Source: Actinomadura nitritigenes
GTDB taxonomy: Bacteria > Actinomycetota > Actinomycetes > Streptosporangiales > Streptosporangiaceae
Assembly (NCBI RefSeq): GCF_017573545.1
Contig: NZ_JAGEOK010000016.1
Location: 163,756 to 227,755 of the forward strand
Direction: 5' to 3'
Length of the DNA stretch: 64,000 bases
Part shown: positions 10,382 to 17,340 of the stretch, one piece after another
Layout of the letters: every line of letters starts with the position of its first letter
Position numbering within the stretch: the first letter of the stretch is position 1
The notes under the pieces: model-generated
Told to the model about the DNA's origin: nothing
Databases searched by the model: none
Seen by the model: only the letters and a program-made list of their open reading frames with translations
Position numbers and translations under genes: made by a program

Positions 10382-11089
10382 GTGCTGATCGGCACATCCG
10401 GATGGCAGTACACCGACTGGCGCGACGTCCTCTACCCGCCCGGCGTCCCGCAACGTGCCTGGCTGCAACGCTACGGCGAAGTCTTCACTACCGTCGAGAA
10501 CAACAACGCCTTCTACCGGCTCCCCAAGCGCACCACCTTCGAGGCCTGGCGCGACAACACCCCACCCGGCTTCGTCATGGCCGTCAAAGCCAGCCGCTAC
10601 CTCACCCACATGAAACGCCTCAACGACCCCGCCGAACCCGTCGCCCGCCTCATGGCCGCCGCCGGCGGCCTCGACGACAAACTCGGCCCCGTCCTGCTCC
10701 AGCTCCCGCCCACCCTGCAGGCCGAACCCGACCGCCTCGACGCATGCCTGCGCCGCTTCCCGGCCGGCGTCCGCGTCGCCGTCGAACCACGCCACCCCAC
10801 CTGGTGGACCGGCGACGTCCGCCGCGTCCTGGAACACCACGGCGCCGCCCTGTGCTGGGCCGACCGCCTCGGCCGCCCCCTGACACCCCTCTGGCGGACC
10901 ACCGGCTGGCTCTACCTGCGCTTCCACGAAGGCCCCGCCGACCCCTGGCCCCACTACGACGACGAGACGCTCCGCGCCTGGGCCGACCGCCTCGACGGCG
11001 CCGACGACGCCTACGCCTACTTCAACAACGACCCCAGGGGAGCGGCCGTCCGCAACGCCCTGCGCTTCATCGACCTCACGGGCACCTGA
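10382..11089 (+). CDS. DUF72 (YecE-like) protein
   Basis: 235-aa TIM-barrel-like protein of the DUF72 family; the hallmark N-terminus is IGTSGWQYTDWRDVLYPP followed by VENNNAFYRLP and FVMAVKASRYLTHMKRL. The family has no settled reaction, though links with DNA-repair or sugar-phosphate-isomerase-like folds have been suggested. A strong purine-rich Shine-Dalgarno (GGAGAGGAG) precedes the GTG start. It is divergent from the recombinase with about 65 bp between starts. Confidence 0.93.
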   Translation: MLIGTSGWQYTDWRDVLYPPGVPQRAWLQRYGEVFTTVENNNAFYRLPKRTTFEAWRDNTPPGFVMAVKASRYLTHMKRLNDPAEPVARLMAAAGGLDDKLGPVLLQLPPTLQAEPDRLDACLRRFPAGVRVAVEPRHPTWWTGDVRRVLEHHGAALCWADRLGRPLTPLWRTTGWLYLRFHEGPADPWPHYDDETLRAWADRLDGADDAYAYFNNDPRGAAVRNALRFIDLTGT

Positions 11090-11103
11090 ATCCCGGCGCC
11101 AGA

Positions 11104-11436
11104 TCACCCACGCGGCGCATACATGATCAAGGCGACCCCGGCCAGGCAGACCAGCGCGCCGGCGACGTCCCACCGGTCCGGCCGGAACCCGTCGACCACC
11201 ACGCCCCACGCCAGCGACCCCGCGACGAACACGCCGCCGTACGCGGCCAGGACCCGGCCGAAGTCGGGGGAGGGCTGCAACGTCGCCACGAACCCGTAGG
11301 CCCCGAGGACGGCCACGCCCGCGACGACCCACCACGGCCCGCGATGCTCCCGCCAGCCCTGCCACACCAGCCACGCGCCACCGATCTCCGCCAGCGCGGC
11401 CAGCAGGAACAGGGCGATCGAGCGCAGCACGGTCAT
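11104..11436 (-). CDS. YnfA/UPF0060-family small membrane protein
   Basis: 110-aa protein, the standard family length, with four predicted helices: LRSIALFLLAALAEIGGAWL at the N-terminus, a WWVVAGVAVLGAYGF segment, GRVLAAYGGVFVAGSLAWG and a last helix in ALVCLAGVALIMYAPRG. YnfA resembles half-size SMR transporters and may efflux small cations or drugs. ATG 11436 gives the conserved start; longer in-frame starts run into the AT-richer intergenic dyad region. It converges on DUF72 with only 14 bp between stops. Confidence 0.92.
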   Translation of the reverse strand: MTVLRSIALFLLAALAEIGGAWLVWQGWREHRGPWWVVAGVAVLGAYGFVATLQPSPDFGRVLAAYGGVFVAGSLAWGVVVDGFRPDRWDVAGALVCLAGVALIMYAPRG

Positions 11437-11736
11437 GCCGATCACCCTAGGGACCCCGCCGCCGTGAACCGCACACCGTCCAGCAAAGGGACAGAGGGAC
11501 ATAAATTGCTCATACAAGACAGAATCCAGCTTCTGTCCGGTATGAGACAGAAACGACTACATACATCGCAAGCGCCCTCAGAAGTACCGCATCGTCGACC
11601 AGAGCGCCGCGAGCACCCTTTGACCACGCAGAGCAACCCTTGATCATCGGCGACGCCCGCCCGCGCCGGGTGCGCGCCCCGGCCGGGGAGTGGCCCCGGC
11701 CTTGCGGGCTGGAGCCGAGCGAGAGGATGGCGAGCC
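11437..11736. other. 300-bp gap with local AT enrichment and a long dyad
   Basis: No supported gene. The middle of this gap (about 11490-11560) is clearly more AT-rich than anything nearby and holds a long inverted repeat plus extra GACAGA copies. The rest, near the GNAT gene, is ordinary high-GC sequence. Confidence 0.6.
11510..11545. promoter_or_regulatory. 36-bp inverted repeat, operator- or recombination-site-like
   Basis: The left arm TCATAC-aa-GACAGAA (11510-11524) and right arm TTCTGTC-cg-GTATGA (11531-11545) flank a 6-bp centre TCCAGC; 13 of 15 arm positions pair. Further GACAGA copies lie at 11490 and 11546. It is 74 bp upstream of the ynfA start and 191 bp upstream of the GNAT start. 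The 15-6-15 geometry suits a dimeric or tetrameric regulator, but also a tyrosine-recombinase core site. Confidence 0.6.
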
Positions 11737-12249
11737 ATGCCCGTACTCGACCGGCCGCCGCACCTCGTTCCGCCGACGGCGGCGGTACGTGACTCGTTCC
11801 TCGCCGGGGAACGCGCCGACTGCCTCACCGAGGGCGCCACCGGCGACTGGACGCGGACGCTCGACGCCGCGGCCGCCGACTTCGACGCGTTCGCCGCGCG
11901 GGTCCGCGCCGTCAGGCACCGCTGGGGCGTGCCGTACAGCACGTTCTGGTACGTGTCCGGTGAGCACTACATCGGCACCCTGATCATCCGGCATCGGCTC
12001 ACGCCCGAGCTCGCCGGCGCTGGCGGACACGTCGGCTACCACGTGGTCACGCCCTGGCGCCGCCAAGGCCACGCCACCGCGATGCTCGCCGCCGGCCTCG
12101 CCGAATGCCGGCGCCTCGGCCTGGACCGCGTTCTGCTGACGTGCGCCGCCGGCAACGAGCCGTCGCGTCGGGTCATCCTCGCCAACGGCGGCGTGCCGGA
12201 CGGCCGGCGCCGAGGCGAGGAGCGTTTCTGGATCGCCGTCCCGCGCTGA
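11737..12249 (+). CDS. GNAT-family N-acetyltransferase
   Basis: 170-aa acetyltransferase. Acetyl-CoA-binding motif A reads VTPWRRQGHATAML with the R-x-x-G-x-A pattern, preceded by GGHVGYHV and followed by AGNEPSRRVILANGG, where family members carry the Asn/Ser that orients the substrate. The N-terminal 60 residues (acidic DWTRTLDAAAADFDAFAARV) match the type that resembles E. coli YjhQ/YkkB-like GNATs. No neighbour indicates the substrate. Confidence 0.88.
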   Translation: MPVLDRPPHLVPPTAAVRDSFLAGERADCLTEGATGDWTRTLDAAAADFDAFAARVRAVRHRWGVPYSTFWYVSGEHYIGTLIIRHRLTPELAGAGGHVGYHVVTPWRRQGHATAMLAAGLAECRRLGLDRVLLTCAAGNEPSRRVILANGGVPDGRRRGEERFWIAVPR

Positions 12250-12312
12250 CCGCCGTGCGCGCGGCGTTCTGGCGCGGAACGCCCCTTTCAGCCCAGCTCC
12301 CCCAGATGGTCG

Positions 12313-12326
12313 ATAATGAGCATTAT
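12313..12326. promoter_or_regulatory. Perfect 14-bp dyad overlapping a start codon
   Basis: ATAATG-AG-CATTAT is a perfect inverted repeat in an otherwise GC-rich context. It covers the ATG at 12316 of the following small gene, so a bound protein would block either transcription or, as a hairpin, translation start. Confidence 0.45.
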
Positions 12327-12600
12327 GTTAAGTAGAGCTCGGGACCGCGCCTATCCGGTCGCCGAGACGACCGACCGGCTCACGGGGATCGCGCTGCGCT
12401 TCGCGTCCGCGCCCGGCAAGGCACGCGGATTCACCTCGACCGGCCTGCGCTCGTTGTGTCGTACCGCGCACACCAGCGACGGCGTCCCGTTGATGAGCGC
12501 ACGGCGCAGCGGCGAGCGACGACGGCGTTCCCTCGAGGAGAAGGCGGCCGCGCGCATCAGGACGAACCCGCACGCCTTCATCACCTTGATCATCGCCTGA
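12316..12600 (+). CDS. Hypothetical small protein, 94 aa
   Basis: Not recognised. After the first six codons the reading frame has G or C at the third position in nearly 90 percent of codons, which argues for real coding on this strand, while the first codons (MSIMLS) are AT-rich. The protein is basic, with ARDRAYPVAETTDRLTGIA, an Arg-rich middle (SGERRRRSLEEKAAARIR) and a hydrophobic end AFITLIIA. No signal peptide or clear membrane helix. No good Shine-Dalgarno; ATG 12325 is an alternative start. It could also be the surviving part of a decayed gene. Confidence 0.4.
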   Translation: MSIMLSRARDRAYPVAETTDRLTGIALRFASAPGKARGFTSTGLRSLCRTAHTSDGVPLMSARRSGERRRRSLEEKAAARIRTNPHAFITLIIA

Positions 12601-12735
12601 TCGGCGGTCGCCCGGCCCGTCCCCCGCGGCTGTTTCGCGCTGCCGCTCCCCCGCATGGCCGAGGACTCCGTCGCTCTGACGCTTCAAAGTGTGCAGCCAC
12701 CCGCGGACTCACGGGTATGGGACCTCTGCTGCGGC

Positions 12736-13293
12736 TCAGGCGTTGAAGGTGACGTTCCGGGTTTCGGCAACCGCGGCTGTGCGGCCTGGTGCCGCATGGA
12801 GGAAGCGCCAATAGAGGTTGGTGTGGGCGATGACCTGCTCGGGTGGCGGCGCGCCCCACTCGCTCTTGTCCGGTGTGGTGTGGGCGTCTTCGACGAGGGT
12901 CACGTCGTAGCCGCGAGTGAAGGCGCCGTGGATGGTGGAGCGGATGCAGACGTCGGTCTCCGCGCCGGCGACGACCAGGTGCCCGATACGGGCGTCGGTG
13001 AGGGTGCGGTCGAGGTCGGTGTCCTCGAAGGCGTCGCCGTAGGACTTGGGGACGAGCGGTTCGTCCTCGCGACGTTCCAGTTCCGGGACGTAGCGCCAGG
13101 CGTCGCTGCCCTTCTGCAGTTCGGCGTCGGAGTGCTGGACCCAGATGACGGGTCTGTTCTGGGTGCGGGCCTTGGCCGTGAGGGCGGCGATGTTGGCGAT
13201 GACGGCGTCGCGGTTGTGGGCGTCGGCCATGACGCCGTTCTGGACGTCGATGATGAGCAATGCGGTGTTGGGGCGGTCGGGCAGTGTGGTCAT
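12736..13293 (-). CDS. Isochorismatase-family cysteine hydrolase
   Basis: 185-aa hydrolase with the Asp-Lys-Cys set of the family: Asp in ALLIIDVQNG, the basic residue region after DEPLVPKSYGDAF, and the nucleophile in AGAETDVCIRSTIHGA. The cis-peptide-like VVAGAETD preceding Cys is typical. Family members hydrolyse isochorismate, nicotinamide, ureidoacrylate or similar amides; no neighbour fixes the substrate. The 3' end lies about 135 bp from the small hypothetical gene, and a 363-bp gap separates its start from cydA. Confidence 0.9.
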   Translation of the reverse strand: MTTLPDRPNTALLIIDVQNGVMADAHNRDAVIANIAALTAKARTQNRPVIWVQHSDAELQKGSDAWRYVPELERREDEPLVPKSYGDAFEDTDLDRTLTDARIGHLVVAGAETDVCIRSTIHGAFTRGYDVTLVEDAHTTPDKSEWGAPPPEQVIAHTNLYWRFLHAAPGRTAAVAETRNVTFNA

Positions 13294-13656
13294 GGCGGCG
13301 CTCCCCTGGTCCGGGTGGTTCGGCGGGCAGGGTATTGGACGGCGCCGACAGTCTCGCGAGCCCGGGGCACGGTATGAGGTGACGGTGCCGATGCTCCTCC
13401 CCCGGGTCCGGTCCGGGTTGTCCGCTCATGGCAGTAACCGTGCGTTGCAAGAGCGACCCGAAGCGTAGGAGCGGTGAGGCGGTCTTCTCCGGTGGGAGTA
13501 GGCGCGGCGGCGGTGTACATCCCGGGGCGTAGCGGGCGGGGGGTCGGTACGCGAAACGCGCAGTGTGGTTCGGGGCTTGCGCAGGATTCGCGGAGGGGGT
13601 GCGGGGCCGGAGGATCGTGTCGTGGTTTCCGGCGATCGTTCGTGGGGGTTGTGCTG
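13294..13656. other. Divergent intergenic region before the cyd operon
   Basis: No gene is supported. It must carry the promoters of the hydrolase gene and of cydA. I looked for a Rex-type site (TGTGAACGCGTTCACA-like) upstream of cydA and did not find a convincing one. A G-rich Shine-Dalgarno GTGGGGG lies just before the cydA ATG. Confidence 0.5.
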
Positions 13657-14901
13657 ATGGACCCGTTGATGCTGGCACGGGTGCAGTTCGCGTTGACGGC
13701 AGGTTCGCACTTCGTGTTCGTGGCGTTGACGTTGGGGCTGGCGACGCTGGTGGCGTTGATGCAGACCCGGGCGACGTTGTCGGGCCGTGAGGTGCATGGG
13801 CGGATGACGCGGTTCTGGGGCCAGCTGTACGTGGTGAATTACGCGGTGGGGATCGTCACGGGGCTGGTGATGGAGTTCCAGTTCGGGCTGAACTGGGAGG
13901 GGATGTCGCGGATGACGGGCGGGGTGTTCGGGGCGCCGCTCGCGCTGGAGACGATCGGCGCGTTCTTCGTGGAGTCGACGTTCCTGGGGTTGTGGATCTT
14001 CGGGTGGGATCGGCTGAACCGGTGGGTGCACCTGGGGTTGATCTGGGTGGTGACGCTGACGGCGTATCTGTCGGCGTATTTCGTGCTGGTGGCCAACGGG
14101 TGGTTGCAGCGTCCGGTGGGTTACGAGATGCGGGACGGGGTGGCGCGGCTGACGGACGCGGGGGCGCTGCTCGGTAATCCGACGGCGTTGCTGGCGTTCG
14201 TGCACGTGTTGTTCGGGGGGTTGCTGACGGCGGGGTTCTTCATGGCGGGGGTGAGCGGTTACCACCTGCTGCGCCGGACGGCGGAGGTGGAGTTCTTCCG
14301 GCGGTCGATGCGGATGGGCCTGGTGACGGTGATGGCGGCGGTGGTGCCGGTGATGGTCTTCGGGGGGATGCAGTACCGGTACCTGCAGCCGACGAAGACC
14401 GGTGGTGACGACGCGGCCGCGGCGGTGGCGGACTTCACGGCGCGGTTCGGGCCGGGCGATTACATGGCGCCGGGGCAGGCGGGCGTCGGTGAGGCGGTGA
14501 TGACCGGGCTGTGGGCGCTGATGCTGCTGCTGGCGATCGTCGCGCTGGTGAAGGTGTGGTGGGGGCGGTGGCTGGTGCGGGGCCGGGTGTTCCACGTGGT
14601 GATGATCTGCGCGGTGCCTCTCCCCTATGCGGCGATGCTGGCGGGCTGGATGTTCCGTGAGGTGGGGCGGCAGCCGTGGATGGTGTACGGGGTGCTGAAG
14701 ACGCGGGACGCGCTGTCGCCCGGGGTGGGGTCGGGGACGATCGCGGTGTCGTTCGTGGCGTTCACGGCGCTGTTCGCGGTGCTGGTGGGGGTGAACGCGT
14801 GGCTGCTGGCGCGGTTCGCGCGGCGGGGTCCGGATGGGGGCGCGCTGGGGGCCGCTCCCCCGGTGGCGCCGTCGGCGCCGGCGGTGACGGCGACGTTCTG
14901 A
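13657..14901 (+). CDS. cydA: Cytochrome bd oxidase subunit I
   Basis: 414-aa quinol-oxidising subunit of a bd-type terminal oxidase. Haem ligands are seen as H18 in ALTAGSHFVFV and H182 in FVHVLFGG, and the C-terminal signature FREVGRQPW is intact near residue 335. Helix-rich throughout, with GLVMEFQFGLNW and GAFFVESTFLGLWIFGW. It is short relative to about 500 aa in E. coli, lacking the long Q-loop insert, as is common in Gram-positive forms. ATG 13657 sits after GTGGGGG; GTG 13651 is an alternative. First gene of cydABDC. Confidence 0.95.
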   Translation: MDPLMLARVQFALTAGSHFVFVALTLGLATLVALMQTRATLSGREVHGRMTRFWGQLYVVNYAVGIVTGLVMEFQFGLNWEGMSRMTGGVFGAPLALETIGAFFVESTFLGLWIFGWDRLNRWVHLGLIWVVTLTAYLSAYFVLVANGWLQRPVGYEMRDGVARLTDAGALLGNPTALLAFVHVLFGGLLTAGFFMAGVSGYHLLRRTAEVEFFRRSMRMGLVTVMAAVVPVMVFGGMQYRYLQPTKTGGDDAAAAVADFTARFGPGDYMAPGQAGVGEAVMTGLWALMLLLAIVALVKVWWGRWLVRGRVFHVVMICAVPLPYAAMLAGWMFREVGRQPWMVYGVLKTRDALSPGVGSGTIAVSFVAFTALFAVLVGVNAWLLARFARRGPDGGALGAAPPVAPSAPAVTATF

Positions 14902-14938
14902 TGCTCGGTTTCGTGACGGTGCGACGGGAGTGTGCGTG

Positions 14939-15682
14939 ATGGAGTCGTTGGCGGTTGTGCTGCTGGCGGTGTTCGCCGGCGGGTATCTGGTGCTGGCGGG
15001 TGCGGACATCGGGGTGGGGATGCTGCTGCCGTGGCTGGGGCGGGATCAGCGGGAGCGGCGGGTGGTGATCGCGTCGTTCGCGCCGTTCTTCCTCGGGAAC
15101 GAGGTGTGGCTGGTGGCGTCGGCGGGTCTGGTGGCGGGCGCGTTCCCGGGGTTGGAGCACCGGTTGATGGCGGATCTGTATCCGGTGGTGTCGGTGCTGC
15201 TGGTCGGGTGGGTCGTGCGGGACATGGGGCTGTGGCTTCGCGGGCGGGTGGACGCGGCGGGGTGGCGGTCGGTGTGCGACGGGGCGGTGGTCGCGGGGAG
15301 CTGGGCGCTGGGGTTGGCGTGGGCGTCGCTGCTGGGGTCGGTGCTGGGCGGCGGGGGCCTGAACGCGGGGAGCGTGCTGGGGTTGCCGTTGGCGGTGCTG
15401 TTCGCGTGGCACGGTGCGGGGTTCGCGCGGCTTCGGCTGTCGGGTGATCTGGCGGTGCGGGCGGCGCGGGGCCGTGGCCGGTATGCGGTGTCGGCGGTGG
15501 TGCTGGTCGTGGCGTTGGTGGTGGCGGGGTCGCGGTTGCCGTGGTCGGAGGTGGTCGCGGAGGGCGGCGGGTTGTCGTTGACGGCGGTGTCGGCGGTGGT
15601 GCTGCTGCCATTGCTGGCGGCGTCGCAGGCGTTGGTGTGGCGGACGTTCTGGGGGCGTGTGGATTCGCCCTCGTACCTGTGA
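14939..15682 (+). CDS. cydB: Cytochrome bd oxidase subunit II, short form
   Basis: 247-aa membrane subunit that completes the bd oxidase. The first helix carries GYLVLAGADIGVGMLLPW, equivalent to the GFDFGVG segment of CydB, and GNEVWLVASAGLVAGAFPG matches the next conserved block. It is much shorter than the usual 330-380 aa, apparently missing one or two helices in the C-terminal half, and the canonical WDGNEVW is FLGNEVW, so the usual Asp is Leu. The start has GGGAG upstream. Its stop overlaps cydD by 4 nt. Confidence 0.85.
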   Translation: MESLAVVLLAVFAGGYLVLAGADIGVGMLLPWLGRDQRERRVVIASFAPFFLGNEVWLVASAGLVAGAFPGLEHRLMADLYPVVSVLLVGWVVRDMGLWLRGRVDAAGWRSVCDGAVVAGSWALGLAWASLLGSVLGGGGLNAGSVLGLPLAVLFAWHGAGFARLRLSGDLAVRAARGRGRYAVSAVVLVVALVVAGSRLPWSEVVAEGGGLSLTAVSAVVLLPLLAASQALVWRTFWGRVDSPSYL

Positions 15683-17340
15683 GCCCGGGGGTCGGGGTGA
15701 AGGGTGTGGAGCGGCGGCTGCTGGGGCTTCTCCCCCGGCGGGTGCTGGTGGGGTTGGGTGTGCTGGCGGCGGGTCAGGGTGTGCTGCTGGTGGTGGCGGC
15801 GGGTCTGCTGGCGCGGGCGGTGGCGGGCCTGGACGCGGGGGTGCTGCCGTGGCTGGTGGCGGCGGTGGCGGGCCGGGGGGTGCTGGCGTGGGTGTCGTCG
15901 TTGGTGGCGGGGCGTGCGGCGGCCGGGGTGAAGCGAGGGTTGCGGGAGGCGCTGCTTGCGGGCGGGGCGGTGGACGCGGGGGCGCGGGTGACGTTGCTGA
16001 CGCGGGGGCTGGACGCGGTGGACCCGTTCTTCACCGGGTACGTGCCGCAGTTGCTGGCGGCGTGCGTGGTGCCGCCGCTGGTGGTGGCGCGGTTGTTGGC
16101 GGCGGACTGGGCGTCGGCTGTGGTGGTGCTGGTGACGTTGCCGCTGGTGCCGGTGTTCGGTGCTCTGGTGGGGTTGCGGACGGCGGCGTTGACGGGGCGG
16201 CAGTGGGCGTCGCTGCATCGGCTCGGGGGGCATTTCCGGGACGTGGTGGCGGGGTTGTCGACGTTGCGGGCGTTCGGGCGGACGGGGCATCAGTCGGGGG
16301 TGGTGCGGGCGCTGGCGGAGGAGCACCGGCGGGCGACGGCGGGGGCGTTGCGGGTGGCGTTCTTGTCGTCGCTGGTGCTGGAGTCGGTGTGCGCGTTGTC
16401 GGTGGCGCTGGTGGCGGTGCCGGTGGGGTTGCGGTTGCTGAACGGCGGGATGGTGTTGTCGACGGGGCTGCTGGTGCTGGTGCTGACGCCGGAGGCGTAT
16501 CTGCCGTTGCGGGCGCTGGGGGCGCGGTTCCATGCCAGTGCGGAGGGGGTGGCGGCGGCCGAGGAGGCGTTCGCGGTGCAGGACGCCCCGCCGGCGGCGC
16601 CGGCGGGGCGGGCGGTGGTGTCCGCGGCGGTGCCGGAGATCGTGCTGGATCGGGTGACGGTGCGGTATCCGGGTGCGGGGCGGGCGGCGTTGGAGGAGGT
16701 GTCGTTGCGGGTCGGGGCGGGTGAGCGGGTCGCGGTGACGGGGCCGTCGGGTGCGGGGAAGTCGACGTTGCTGCTGGTGGTGGCGGGGTTGGTGGCTCCG
16801 GTGTCGGGGCGGGTTCTGGTGGACGGGGTGGATCTGGCGGAGCTGGATCCGGTGGCGTGGCGGCGGCGCCTGGGGTGGGTGCCGCAGCGTCCGCATCTGT
16901 TCGCGGCGTCGGTGGCCGACAACATCCGGCTCGGTGATCCGGCCGCGGGGCCGGAGCGGGTGGTGGAGGCGGCGCGGGCGGCGGTCGCGGACGGGTTCGT
17001 CGGGGAGATGCCGCAGGGGTATGCGACGGTGCTGGGTGAGGGCGGTGCGGGGGTGTCGGCGGGGCAGCGTCAGCGGCTGGCGGTGGCGCGGGCGTATCTG
17101 GCGGGTGGTCCGGTGATGCTGCTGGACGAGCCGACGGCGCGGTTGGACGTGGCCAGTGAGCGGGCGCTGGTGGAGGGTGCGGCGCGGTTGCTGGAGGGGC
17201 GGACGGCGCTGGTGGTGGCGCATCGTCCGGCGTTGCTGTCGCTGGCGGACCGGGTGGTGCGGCTGCAGGACGGCCGCCTGTCGGAGCCTGTGTCGGGGCG
17301 GGGTCGGTCGGGTGTCGTTGAGGGAGGCAGGGCGGCATGA
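15679..17340 (+). CDS. cydD: CydD-type ABC exporter subunit
   Basis: 553-aa half transporter with an N-terminal six-helix exporter domain (about 15-315) and a C-terminal ATPase with Walker A GPSGAGKST, Q-loop WVPQRPHLF, signature VSAGQRQRLAVAR and Walker B VMLLDEPTARLD. CydDC exports thiols (cysteine, glutathione in proteobacteria) and handles haem during bd oxidase assembly; actinomycetes lack glutathione, so cysteine or another thiol is likelier (inference). It is coupled at both ends: GTGA overlap with cydB and ATGA overlap with the next gene. Confidence 0.9.
   Translation: MSPGVGVKGVERRLLGLLPRRVLVGLGVLAAGQGVLLVVAAGLLARAVAGLDAGVLPWLVAAVAGRGVLAWVSSLVAGRAAAGVKRGLREALLAGGAVDAGARVTLLTRGLDAVDPFFTGYVPQLLAACVVPPLVVARLLAADWASAVVVLVTLPLVPVFGALVGLRTAALTGRQWASLHRLGGHFRDVVAGLSTLRAFGRTGHQSGVVRALAEEHRRATAGALRVAFLSSLVLESVCALSVALVAVPVGLRLLNGGMVLSTGLLVLVLTPEAYLPLRALGARFHASAEGVAAAEEAFAVQDAPPAAPAGRAVVSAAVPEIVLDRVTVRYPGAGRAALEEVSLRVGAGERVAVTGPSGAGKSTLLLVVAGLVAPVSGRVLVDGVDLAELDPVAWRRRLGWVPQRPHLFAASVADNIRLGDPAAGPERVVEAARAAVADGFVGEMPQGYATVLGEGGAGVSAGQRQRLAVARAYLAGGPVMLLDEPTARLDVASERALVEGAARLLEGRTALVVAHRPALLSLADRVVRLQDGRLSEPVSGRGRSGVVEGGRAA

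Noticed and set aside
12328..12687. Minus-strand frames opposite the 94-codon hypothetical
   Set aside because: Third-position GC bias favours the plus strand.
12711..12730. GGGTAT near 12717 as another sigma-B promoter
   Set aside because: No GTTT-like element at the right distance.
13460..13656. Rex operator upstream of cydA
   Set aside because: No TGTGA-N6-TCACA match with correct spacing was found.
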